From Tuberibacillus calidus DSM 17572 (GTDB lineage Bacteria; Bacillota; Bacilli; Bacillales; Sporolactobacillaceae), in contig NZ_KE387193.1 of assembly GCF_000430685.1 (NCBI RefSeq), forward strand, positions 1 through 64,000: a DNA stretch of 64,000 nt, read 5' to 3'. The first letter of the stretch is position 1; each line of letters starts with the position of its first letter. Below the pieces are notes generated by a model. It searched no databases. It was not told where the DNA came from and was given only the letters and a program-made list of their open reading frames with translations. The position numbers and the translations under genes were made by a program. Positions 56,928-64,000 of the stretch are shown piece after piece.

Positions 56928-57389
56928 TCATTTGCGGTTACTTTTATTGTATAAGTTGATGATGAGTTCAACCTCGCCATTGCCAAGGCCGAGGTGTTTC
57001 GCAATTTCTGGCATGGACCAACCTTTTTGATATAGATGGATGATTTCACTTGTTTGCGATTGCTCGACTTGGTCTTCAATCCCCTCCACTGAAGGCGGTG
57101 GGATTTCATGGTCCAAAGGCTGTGCTTTCTTCTCTATAGCGGGTTTTTCTCCATCTTTCGGCTCAGAATCCGAGATATTGTGATGATCAAGAGGGGTTAG
57201 TTGCGCAATAAGGCGTTGATTTTCGGCTCGAACAGCCTCCAGATGGGATTCTAAAATTTCCGCTAATTCACGGTTTTCAATTCCACCGGTTTGATTCTTT
57301 ATTTGATGGATGCGTTGCGCTAAAATCATAATTATGTAAAAAGTAACAAGGTGCAGCAATAAGCTGAACACCAATAAAACATTTGTCAC
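56928..57389 (-). CDS. swrB: SwrB-like (YlxL) flagellar activation protein
   Basis: A 153-residue protein with an N-terminal membrane helix (VLLVFSLLLHLVTFYIIMILA, residues 4-24), a coiled-coil and Pro/Glu-rich linker, and a C-terminal HTH-like region (IIHLYQKGWSMPEIAKHLGLGNGEVELIINL). This matches B. subtilis SwrB (YlxL), encoded right after sigD, which promotes flagellar type III export activation. The start is GTG at 57389 overlapping the sigD stop (GTGA), with GGAGGG 6 bases upstream. Sequence outside the two ends is poorly conserved in the family. Confidence 0.85.
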   Translation of the reverse strand: MTNVLLVFSLLLHLVTFYIIMILAQRIHQIKNQTGGIENRELAEILESHLEAVRAENQRLIAQLTPLDHHNISDSEPKDGEKPAIEKKAQPLDHEIPPPSVEGIEDQVEQSQTSEIIHLYQKGWSMPEIAKHLGLGNGEVELIINLYNKSNRK

Positions 57390-58177
57390 AGCCTTCCCTC
57401 CGATACGGCATCCTTTTCTAACCGCGCTTTTAATTTCCCTAATGCCTTGGAATGGATTTGGGATACCCGAGATGTTGATAACCCCAGTATGCGGCCGATT
57501 TCCGATAAGGTCAATTCTTCATGATAAAACAAACTGATCACCAATTGTTCTTTTTCTGTTAGTTTTGCAATCTCTTGTGCCAATTGATCGATCGTCTCAA
57601 CTTTTAAAAGGAAATCCATTGGATTGACCGACTTCTTATCTTCAATGAAAGAACCGACCGATTCCGGGCCGTTTTCTGCATCAATGGCTTCGTCAAGAGA
57701 TAAAACCGTTCCTGAATAACCGTTCGATAAAATTTTTTCGACTTCATCAATGGACATCCCCAAGGCGAAGGCGACTTCTTCGGTTGTCACTTCCCGTCCC
57801 CATTTTTGTTCTAAATCTTCAATCGCTTTTTCAATTTTTTTGGTTTTGGCCCTTAATGACCTGGGGAGCGGGTCATCACGGCGCAAGCCATCGATGATGG
57901 CACCTTTTACGCGTATGGAGGCGTAAGTGTCAAATTTTAGATGGCGGCTGACATCAAATTTTAATAAAGCATCATAAAGGCCCGCATAGGCATAGCTCAT
58001 CAATTCGTCAGTCGTCACGGTTTTTGGAACGCTTCCGCGAATGCGCTTCACCTGAAAGCGAATAATCGATTCATATCGTTTAATGAGATGATTTGCGGCA
58101 TCGGGATCTCTGTGATTTAACCATAAATCCCAATAATCATTTTCATTTTTTTCATTGGTTTGAGGTATGACGGTCAT
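57386..58177 (-). CDS. sigD: RNA polymerase sigma factor SigD (flagellar/motility)
   Basis: A 263-residue FliA/SigD-type sigma-70 factor. Region 2 (ELMSYAYAGLYDALLKFDVSRHLKFDTYASIRVKGAIIDGLRR), region 3 (VTTEEVAFALGMSIDEVEKIL) and region 4 (LTEKEQLVISLFYHEELTLSEIGRILGLSTSRVSQIHSKAL) are complete. It drives late flagellar, chemotaxis and autolysin genes. GAGGG lies before the ATG. It follows cheD near the end of the fla/che operon, as in B. subtilis. Confidence 0.97.
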   Translation of the reverse strand: MTVIPQTNEKNENDYWDLWLNHRDPDAANHLIKRYESIIRFQVKRIRGSVPKTVTTDELMSYAYAGLYDALLKFDVSRHLKFDTYASIRVKGAIIDGLRRDDPLPRSLRAKTKKIEKAIEDLEQKWGREVTTEEVAFALGMSIDEVEKILSNGYSGTVLSLDEAIDAENGPESVGSFIEDKKSVNPMDFLLKVETIDQLAQEIAKLTEKEQLVISLFYHEELTLSEIGRILGLSTSRVSQIHSKALGKLKARLEKDAVSEGRL

Positions 58178-58210
58178 GATCCCATCCCTCGCTTTTTTAA
58201 TTTACCGGCG

Positions 58211-58693
58211 TTAAATCACTTTTTCACCACTTCGTGCCGTTTTAATCAAGAGCTCCGCCGTTTCAGTAAAAAATTCGATCGTCCGTCCTGCATGGCCCCC
58301 TGTATCTTCGGCCACAATCGGGATTTTGTAACGGTTAAGCAAATCTCTAATGGTCGTAATATTTCTTTTTCCAATGGAGGGAAAATGGTTTCGGGCATTT
58401 GGAAACATTTCAGCCCCTCCAGCCATTTTGGCTTCGAGTTCCAAAAGTGATGCCCCGTGCTGCATGAGCATATCTACTAATCCGGGTATAGCGGTATCGG
58501 CGAATTTGGCCGGATGAAAAGAGGATTTGGCTAAATGATGATCCGGAAGCATCACATGCGCCATGGCCGCAAGACCGATTCGCCTGCAGTATAGAACAAT
58601 GCCGACGCAAGAACCTAGCCCAAGAGACCGCAATCGGTCGGGTGAGTGCGCGAGCCGCCAATCGCTGATCCCAACGATCATCACTTCAGCCAT
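58211..58693 (-). CDS. cheD: Chemoreceptor glutamine deamidase CheD
   Basis: A 160-residue protein that deamidates receptor glutamines and stimulates CheC. Catalytic Cys29 is in LGSCVGIVLY and His46 in AHVMLP, both in the expected positions; GHAGRTIEFF is the conserved C-terminal motif. The ATG at 58693 overlaps the cheC stop by 8 bases, so the pair is coupled. Confidence 0.96.
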   Translation of the reverse strand: MAEVMIVGISDWRLAHSPDRLRSLGLGSCVGIVLYCRRIGLAAMAHVMLPDHHLAKSSFHPAKFADTAIPGLVDMLMQHGASLLELEAKMAGGAEMFPNARNHFPSIGKRNITTIRDLLNRYKIPIVAEDTGGHAGRTIEFFTETAELLIKTARSGEKVI

Positions 58694-59315
58694 CTTGCAC
58701 CCCTAAAAGGGCTAGCAATTTCGCCAAATCCTCAGCGAGCGGTAAAAACGTAAATGTGGAACGAATCGGGCCGGATTCTGCGAGATTCGTTAATTCGCAA
58801 TCAATGACTAACACTTCTTCTCCATATAGGGATAAATCCAATAGTCCTTCCCCCAGAATAGCCCCGGCCATATCAACAAGAACCGTCGGCGGAGATGTTT
58901 GAATGTTAAGATGCGTAAAGTCGGACAGGCTGGCTAGATACGATCCAGCTAAGATATTCCCCACTTCACCAAATGCGGATGTTTCGAGGGAAGGAAAGCC
59001 TAGCGCTTCCATGTTCACATCCCTCGAAGCGAGCATTGCTTTTAACAGCTGACGGGTTTCTTCTAATGGAAATGACAAGTAAAAATGCCCATTTAAATCG
59101 CCGCTCATATGGATGTAAGCACAGGCGACGGTCATTTCCGCTTCATGGTCGCTAAGCCAATCCGAAAATCGGCTAACTTTGACCGAAGGCACCTTCATTT
59201 CGACCACCTGGCCAATTAACTGAGACAGTGCTGAGGCCGCATGGCCTGCACCGATGTTGGCGATCTCTTTCAAAAGATCCAATTCACCTTCATTCAGTAA
59301 AAAAAGGGAATCCAT
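58686..59315 (-). CDS. cheC: CheY-P phosphatase CheC
   Basis: A 209-residue chemotaxis phosphatase. Both active-site helices with the E-x2-N pattern are present: LKEIANIGAGHAASALS (Glu17/Asn20) and FGEVGNILAGSYLASLSD. It dephosphorylates CheY-P and binds CheD for receptor adaptation. The ATG overlaps the cheW stop (TAATG). Confidence 0.96.
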   Translation of the reverse strand: MDSLFLLNEGELDLLKEIANIGAGHAASALSQLIGQVVEMKVPSVKVSRFSDWLSDHEAEMTVACAYIHMSGDLNGHFYLSFPLEETRQLLKAMLASRDVNMEALGFPSLETSAFGEVGNILAGSYLASLSDFTHLNIQTSPPTVLVDMAGAILGEGLLDLSLYGEEVLVIDCELTNLAESGPIRSTFTFLPLAEDLAKLLALLGVQDG

Positions 59316-59773
59316 TACGCACCCTCGATTTGTTTAATTTTTTCAATATGGTCGTCTCGAAGAACGCGTTCAAGATTTAATAAAATCAAGATGCCAGTTT
59401 CTAATTTAGCAATCCCATTGATGTATTCTGCGTGGACACCACCGACAAGATGCGGAGCCTGTTCGATTTTTTCCATATCAATCGTTGCCACATCTTCAGC
59501 GCCATCGACAATGAAAGCCACTTTCATCTCGTCCAATTGCACAAGACAAAGTCGGGTTTCTTCATTGATAATCGACGTGCCAATCTGAAACCGTTCCAGA
59601 AGATCAATGACTGGATAGATGACCCCTCGTATATTGATAATGCCTTTAATAAAATTTTCCGTATTAGGAATGCGGGTGAGGGTCGTCATTTTTTCAATCG
59701 AAAGGACTTGTTCCACATCGACTCCGTATTTTTCCCCGCCAAGCGTAAAAATGATCACTTTTTTCTCTGCCAC
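59315..59773 (-). CDS. cheW: Chemotaxis adaptor CheW
   Basis: A 152-residue single-domain CheW (SH3-like fold) that links receptors to CheA: KVIIFTLGGEKYGVDVEQVLSIEKM, IKGIINIRGVIYPVIDL and LNLERVL. It starts with GTG at 59773, preceded by GGGAGG. It lies between cheA and cheC. Confidence 0.97.
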   Translation of the reverse strand: MAEKKVIIFTLGGEKYGVDVEQVLSIEKMTTLTRIPNTENFIKGIINIRGVIYPVIDLLERFQIGTSIINEETRLCLVQLDEMKVAFIVDGAEDVATIDMEKIEQAPHLVGGVHAEYINGIAKLETGILILLNLERVLRDDHIEKIKQIEGA

Positions 59774-59790
59774 GTTACCGTACCTCCCTT

Positions 59791-61755
59791 TTAATGAATA
59801 AATGCTTGTGCATCAATGATCAGTGCCACACGGCCATCGCCTAAAATGGTGGCGCCGCTAAATCCTTCGACATCACCGAGATAACGCCCGAGAGGTTTGA
59901 TGACGATTTCCGACTGGCCGATGAGGCGATCGACGGCTAAGGCGGCATGTTTTGAACCATGGCGAATGATAACGGTCGGAATAAATTTCCCGGACGGACG
60001 TTCTCCCGGTACTGCAAAAGCATCCGCTAGTCTTATAAAAGGGATGACGCTGTCGCGGAAAGCTAACACTTCCTTTTCATGGACATTCATGATGTCATCC
60101 TCTTTAACCATTGCGGTTTCGAGAATATTTGCAAGCGGAATGGCGTAATGTTCATCCCCCATTTGAACGAATAGCGCCGTAATGATAGATAGCGTTAAAG
60201 GCAAGCGAATCGTAAAGGTCGTCCCTTTGTTTTCCTCCGATTCAACGAACACCTCACCGCTGAGCGATTCGATTTTACTTTTCACAACATCAAGCCCGAC
60301 ACCGCGCCCGGAAATGTCTGAGATGACATCGGCTGTACTAAAACCGGTGCGAAAGAGCAGTTGATAGACCTCTTGGTCGCTTAAATGCTCGCGGTCAGAT
60401 TCATTAATGAGACCATTTTTAATGGCCTTATTAAGTACCTTTTCACGATTAATCCCCGCGCCGTCGTCTTTGATTTCAATGTAGACATGATTGCCAGAGT
60501 GATAGGCTTTGAGGTCAATGGTTCCTTCTTCCGGTTTTCCTAGTTTCTTTCTCTTTTCTGGCGTTTCGATGCCGTGGTCCATCGAGTTGCGCAAGAGGTG
60601 GACGAGCGGATCACCGATTTCATCGATGACGGTGCGATCGAGTTCTGTTTCTTTTCCTTCCATATTTAAGCGGATTCTCTTATTTAATTCCTTGCTGACG
60701 TTGCGGACCATCGTCGGGAAGCGGTTAAACACTTGCTCAATGGGCACCATGCGTAAATTCAGGATGACATCTTGCAAAGCTTGTGTGGTCCGAGCGATGT
60801 CTTCGGTAATATCTGTCAGTTCAGCGTCTTTGAACTGTTTAGCCAAGCCTTCTAAACGGCCTTTTTCAATAACAAGCTCTTCGAACAGATTCATCAAGGT
60901 ATCAATACGCTTCAAGTTGACGCGAATGGATTGACCGCTTGAATGGGCGTTAGCTTTTCGTATTGGTGCTTTTCCTGATTTTTCATCCTCGGGTTTGCTG
61001 TCCTTTTTAACTGTCACCGGTTCGATGTCCACACGGTCGATTTCGGATACCTTTAGAATCTTCTCCTTAATGTCATCGAGCGGTTCTTTTGTAATTAGAG
61101 TGAAAACAAATTGGGTATCAAATGCCCCTTCTTCCAGTTTTTCAATGGAAGGTTCGGATTTTATAATGTCACCGCTTTGTTCGGCGATTTGGTAGACCAT
61201 ATAAGCCCTTGCCGCTTTTAAAAGGCAGCTTTCACTTAAGGTGACGGCGATTTTAAAGACGCTGTATCCTTGTGACAAAGACTCGCCGATGACATTCATT
61301 TCGTATGTATTATAGTCACTCATATCGTTTTGCTCTTCTGGATTTGGCCCCGATTGCGCCTCAGAACGTTGAACAGATGACTCGGACACTTTTAACAAAA
61401 GTTCAATGAGATCTTCCGCGGGTTTTGTGTCACCAGCACCATTGGCGATCGCTTCTGTCATCGATTCCAAACGTTCGACGGAAGCAAAGAGCGCATCCAT
61501 GATCGCTTCATTAACCGCCCGTTCCCCATGTCGGATCGCATCCAACACGTTTTCAAGCTTATGGGTAAGATCGGCCATGCTCTCATACCCCATTGTGGCG
61601 CTCATCCCTTTTAAAGTATGGGCGGAACGGAAAATTTCATTGACAATGGCAGTATCCCCTGGGTTATTCTCCAATTCGAGGAGCTTGGCATTCATGTTTT
61701 GTAAGTGCTCGCGGCTTTCATCAAGAAAAAGATCCAAATATTGATTCGTATCCAT
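59791..61755 (-). CDS. cheA: Chemotaxis histidine kinase CheA
   Basis: A 654-residue class II histidine kinase. Order: P1/Hpt domain with phosphorylated His46 in FRSAHTLKGMSATMG, P2 (about 150-250) for response regulator binding, P3 dimerisation (about 285-345), P4 ATPase (HLLRNSMDHGIE, IKDDGAGINREKVL, ISGRGVGLDVV) and P5 CheW-like domain (about 510-654). It phosphorylates CheB and CheY. GGGGGA lies before the ATG. Confidence 0.98.
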   Translation of the reverse strand: MDTNQYLDLFLDESREHLQNMNAKLLELENNPGDTAIVNEIFRSAHTLKGMSATMGYESMADLTHKLENVLDAIRHGERAVNEAIMDALFASVERLESMTEAIANGAGDTKPAEDLIELLLKVSESSVQRSEAQSGPNPEEQNDMSDYNTYEMNVIGESLSQGYSVFKIAVTLSESCLLKAARAYMVYQIAEQSGDIIKSEPSIEKLEEGAFDTQFVFTLITKEPLDDIKEKILKVSEIDRVDIEPVTVKKDSKPEDEKSGKAPIRKANAHSSGQSIRVNLKRIDTLMNLFEELVIEKGRLEGLAKQFKDAELTDITEDIARTTQALQDVILNLRMVPIEQVFNRFPTMVRNVSKELNKRIRLNMEGKETELDRTVIDEIGDPLVHLLRNSMDHGIETPEKRKKLGKPEEGTIDLKAYHSGNHVYIEIKDDGAGINREKVLNKAIKNGLINESDREHLSDQEVYQLLFRTGFSTADVISDISGRGVGLDVVKSKIESLSGEVFVESEENKGTTFTIRLPLTLSIITALFVQMGDEHYAIPLANILETAMVKEDDIMNVHEKEVLAFRDSVIPFIRLADAFAVPGERPSGKFIPTVIIRHGSKHAALAVDRLIGQSEIVIKPLGRYLGDVEGFSGATILGDGRVALIIDAQAFIH

Positions 61756-61767
61756 TCCTTTTTCCCC

Positions 61768-62817
61768 CTATATATGGAAATGGTTTGCAATCGCTTGGGC
61801 GATATCGGGTAATGGCAACACCGCATGGATGCGGCCCGTTCCGATGGCCGCCTTGGGCATACCGAACACGACAGCCGTTTCGGCGGATTCGGCAATCGCA
61901 TAAGGCGGGTACTCAGAGTTAAAACGCGATAGGCCTCTCGCCCCGTCATTTCCCATACCCGTTAAAACGGCCAGAACGAGCGATAAGCCTTCCATCCCTG
62001 CCAGAGACTCTAAAAGGGAGTCAAAAGCGGGTTTCAATCCATGCACGGGGGCGGAATCTTCTAGTACAACCGTGAGCATCCGGTCATTGTTTTTTAGTTT
62101 CATATGATACCCGCCCGGCGCAATATAGACCGTCCCATTTTGCAAAATTTCTCCGTGTTCTGCTTCTTTAACGGTTAATGGGGTCAAACCGTTTAGTCGC
62201 TCCGCTAATGTCGTCGTAAATAATGGTGGAAGATGCTGAACGACGACCACTGGTGCTGGTAGGTTATCCGGCAATCCGCCGATTACGGTTTGAAGCGCCC
62301 GCGGTCCTCCGGTAGAGGCGCCGATCGCGATAAGACGCATGCCATCTTTTGCCCGAAGAACAGGATTCGAAGTGGTCTTCCCTGAAGCTTGAATCGTAGC
62401 CACCTGTCCTTTGATATTGGCCGAAGCCGCTGTTTTCACCTTTACAAGCAATTCCTCTTTCACAAGATGAAGATCCGGTGAAATCACCCCTGATGGCTTG
62501 GCCACGACATCCACAGCCCCGATCGCCATCGCATCCAAGGTCGTCTTTGCCCCTCTTTGAGTAAAGTTACTAACCATCACGACGGGCAAGGGCTCCTCTT
62601 TCATAATTGAGCGCAGAACGTCAATGCCGTTAATATCGGGTAATTCCACATCCAAAGTAACGACATCGGGGGCAAGCATTTTTACTTTCCTGAGCGCATC
62701 CCGCCCATTGCGGGCGCTGCCGACGACGCGAATGGCTGGATCTTCCGAGAGAAATTCCGATAACAGTTTTCTCATAAAGGCTGAATCATCGACGATTAAA
62801 ACGTTGATCGGGTCCAT
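61768..62817 (-). CDS. cheB: Receptor methylesterase/deamidase response regulator CheB
   Basis: A 349-residue protein: N-terminal receiver (VLIVDDSAFMRKLL, phospho-Asp in VVTLDVELP, K in VAKPSG) and C-terminal CheB esterase with the Ser-His-Asp triad (GASTGGPRALQ; VVVQHLPPLFT; LTGMGNDGARGL). AAAGG lies 9 bases before the ATG at 62817; ATGs at 62826 and 62823 are too close to it. It overlaps the flhG stop. Confidence 0.97.
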   Translation of the reverse strand: MDPINVLIVDDSAFMRKLLSEFLSEDPAIRVVGSARNGRDALRKVKMLAPDVVTLDVELPDINGIDVLRSIMKEEPLPVVMVSNFTQRGAKTTLDAMAIGAVDVVAKPSGVISPDLHLVKEELLVKVKTAASANIKGQVATIQASGKTTSNPVLRAKDGMRLIAIGASTGGPRALQTVIGGLPDNLPAPVVVVQHLPPLFTTTLAERLNGLTPLTVKEAEHGEILQNGTVYIAPGGYHMKLKNNDRMLTVVLEDSAPVHGLKPAFDSLLESLAGMEGLSLVLAVLTGMGNDGARGLSRFNSEYPPYAIAESAETAVVFGMPKAAIGTGRIHAVLPLPDIAQAIANHFHI

Positions 62818-62822
62818 GTACA

Positions 62823-63686
62823 TCATCCTTTAGATCTAAAAAGGGACTTCAAACGATGAATAAAACTATCGAAAGACGGCGGTGCTTGATAAGCTTCCTG
62901 CTGTAAGTACTTTTTTGTCAATGCCTCTAGTCCGATACTCACCTTGGCTTTTGGGTCACCGGTGAGAAACGGCTTTTGATTTTTAACGGCTTGAACGACT
63001 GCTCGATCTCTTGGCAAAGTGCCAAGCAAAGTTAACGTTTTTCCAAGAAATCGAGCTGTTGTCTGTTCAAGGTTGAACCAAATCCTTTTGGCTTCCTGGA
63101 GACTATCGTAGCGATTAATAACACAGAAAATGGGTACATCAATATGATTTTTTGTCATGAGTTTAATAGCGGCATAACCATCAGCGAGCGAAGTCGGTTC
63201 AGTTGTGGTGACGAGGATCACTTCATGAACCGCGCTTAAAAAACGATGGGTGTCCGCATTAAACCCTGCTGGTAGGTCAAAGATGACGTATTCATACATT
63301 CTTTTTAAATGAGCAAATTGCTCGAGAAAGAAGCGGAAACTTTCTTCATCCAGATTAAAGAGATGACTCAATCCACTCCCGCCGGAAATGATAGACAAAC
63401 CGCTCGGATGTTGAGCAATGACGGATTCGATGGGTAGCCTTTTGTCTATCATATCGACAAAATGGTAAGCCGTATAAAGGTTTAATAGAATATCGACATT
63501 CGCCATCCCAATATCTAAATCAATCAACAATGTTTTTTTTCCATGCCGATGAAGCGCTAAAGCAAAGTTAACGGCAAAAACCGATTTCCCAACGCCTCCT
63601 TTTCCGCTTAAGATGCCAATGACCCGTGTGCTACTTTCTTGCAGCTTGCGGACTTTATTTCTAAGCGCTTCTGCCTGGTCAACCAT
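62823..63686 (-). CDS. flhG: Flagellar number/placement ATPase FlhG (YlxH)
   Basis: A 287-residue MinD/ParA-type ATPase with deviant Walker A SGKGGVGKSVFAVNFA (about residues 27-42), switch I-like DIGMANVDILL, and Walker B YVIFDLPAGF. It partners with FlhF to set the number and placement of flagella. The start overlaps the flhF stop by several bases. Continues the fla/che operon into cheB. Confidence 0.96.
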   Translation of the reverse strand: MVDQAEALRNKVRKLQESSTRVIGILSGKGGVGKSVFAVNFALALHRHGKKTLLIDLDIGMANVDILLNLYTAYHFVDMIDKRLPIESVIAQHPSGLSIISGGSGLSHLFNLDEESFRFFLEQFAHLKRMYEYVIFDLPAGFNADTHRFLSAVHEVILVTTTEPTSLADGYAAIKLMTKNHIDVPIFCVINRYDSLQEAKRIWFNLEQTTARFLGKTLTLLGTLPRDRAVVQAVKNQKPFLTGDPKAKVSIGLEALTKKYLQQEAYQAPPSFDSFIHRLKSLFRSKG

Positions 63687-64000
63687 TCGTCACACCTTCG
63701 ATCACTCGGCGGATAAAGGCGTCTTTTTCTGCTTCCATTAAATCGTCAGGAACGTTTTGGCCATTCGTAAAATAGGAGACACCGATCCCATGTTCAAGCA
63801 GCACATGAAGAAGAGAGCCGACCTCGGCTGTTTCATCGACCTTCGTAAATAGACATTTATCGATCGGAATATCCTGAAACTGGCGAATGATTCTGGAAAG
63901 GTCAGACGGTTTAGCAGTAGCCGATAATACCAAATGTGTTTCCATCCCGTTATCAAAAGGAATCAACGTTTTGAGTTCCATTACAAATCGGGATTGTTGA
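63679..64000 (-). CDS. flhF: Flagellar SRP-like GTPase FlhF (partial, C-terminal end only)
   Basis: The last 106 or so codons of FlhF; the frame stays open to the window edge, so the G-domain start lies outside. Visible: HLVLSATAKPSDLSRIIRQF, CLFTKVDETAEVGSLLHVL (the TKxDE G4 motif) and GIGVSYFTNGQNVPDDL, matching the end of B. subtilis FlhF. It recruits flagellar components to the membrane and is activated by FlhG, which follows directly. Confidence 0.93.
   Translation of the reverse strand, partial: QQSRFVMELKTLIPFDNGMETHLVLSATAKPSDLSRIIRQFQDIPIDKCLFTKVDETAEVGSLLHVLLEHGIGVSYFTNGQNVPDDLMEAEKDAFIRRVIEGVTNG

Noticed and set aside
1-64000. CRISPR arrays, tRNA or rRNA genes, prophage or defence islands
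   Set aside because: No spaced direct repeats, no tRNA or rRNA sequence and no phage or defence genes were seen; the region is conserved core chromosome.

Overview
The window is a 64 kb stretch of chromosome from a flagellated, endospore-forming member of the Bacillales (Firmicutes). Three things point there: gene order that follows the Bacillus subtilis flhF-to-ricA segment, sporulation genes (spoVS, spoIIIE, spoVFA/spoVFB, rodZ/ymfM neighbourhood), and strong purine-rich Shine-Dalgarno sites. GC content looks mid-range. The exact genus cannot be fixed from sequence alone; a Sporolactobacillaceae-like or deep Bacillaceae lineage is a guess. Every convincing gene lies on the minus strand, so transcription runs from coordinate 64000 towards 1.

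Read in the direction of transcription, the layout is as follows. (a) 64000-56900: end of the fla/che operon (flhF 3' end, flhG, cheB, cheA, cheW, cheC, cheD, sigD, swrB-like). (b) 56761-47700: rpsB-tsf, pyrH-frr, uppS-cdsA-dxr-rseP-proS, linking translation, ribosome recycling, isoprenoid, phospholipid and site-2 protease functions. (c) 47664-35374: polC, then rimP-nusA-ylxR-ylxQ-infB-ylxP-rbfA, truB-ribC and rpsO. (d) 35070-30338: pnp, ylxY deacetylase, mlpA protease. (e) 30020-25168: dpaA-dpaB (spore dipicolinate) and asd-dapG-dapA (aspartate/diaminopimelate pathway). (f) 24979-17138: rnjB, tepA-ylzJ-spoIIIE, then a truncated nucleoside-type ABC ATPase followed by its two intact permeases. 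(g) 16936-9236: ymfF-ymfH-ymfI-ymfJ-ymfK-rodZ, pgsA, cinA. (h) 9154-368: recA, rny, ymdB, spoVS, a 58-residue membrane protein, dipeptidase, kbl, miaB-ricA. (i) 337-1: 5' part of a group IIC intron inserted directly after the ricA terminator.

Most of this is a conserved housekeeping backbone. Regulatory sites that can be read include a LexA box plus sigma-A promoter inside the cinA/recA junction, a SigH-like promoter for spoVS, a SigK-like promoter for dpaA, leader hairpins before rimP, asd and kbl, and about 20 intrinsic terminators. Many start codons were moved from the longest-ORF position because a good Shine-Dalgarno site fixes a downstream start. TTG starts are frequent (recA, rodZ, ymfF, rnjB, asd, mlpA, rimP).

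I found no clear new multi-gene system. The best leads are the deletion that removed the first two thirds of the ABC ATPase and any substrate-binding gene next to spoIIIE, an eroded editing domain in prolyl-tRNA synthetase, the group IIC intron at the left edge, the 58-residue coiled-coil/membrane protein, a palindrome on the asd promoter, and a RicA without cysteines.
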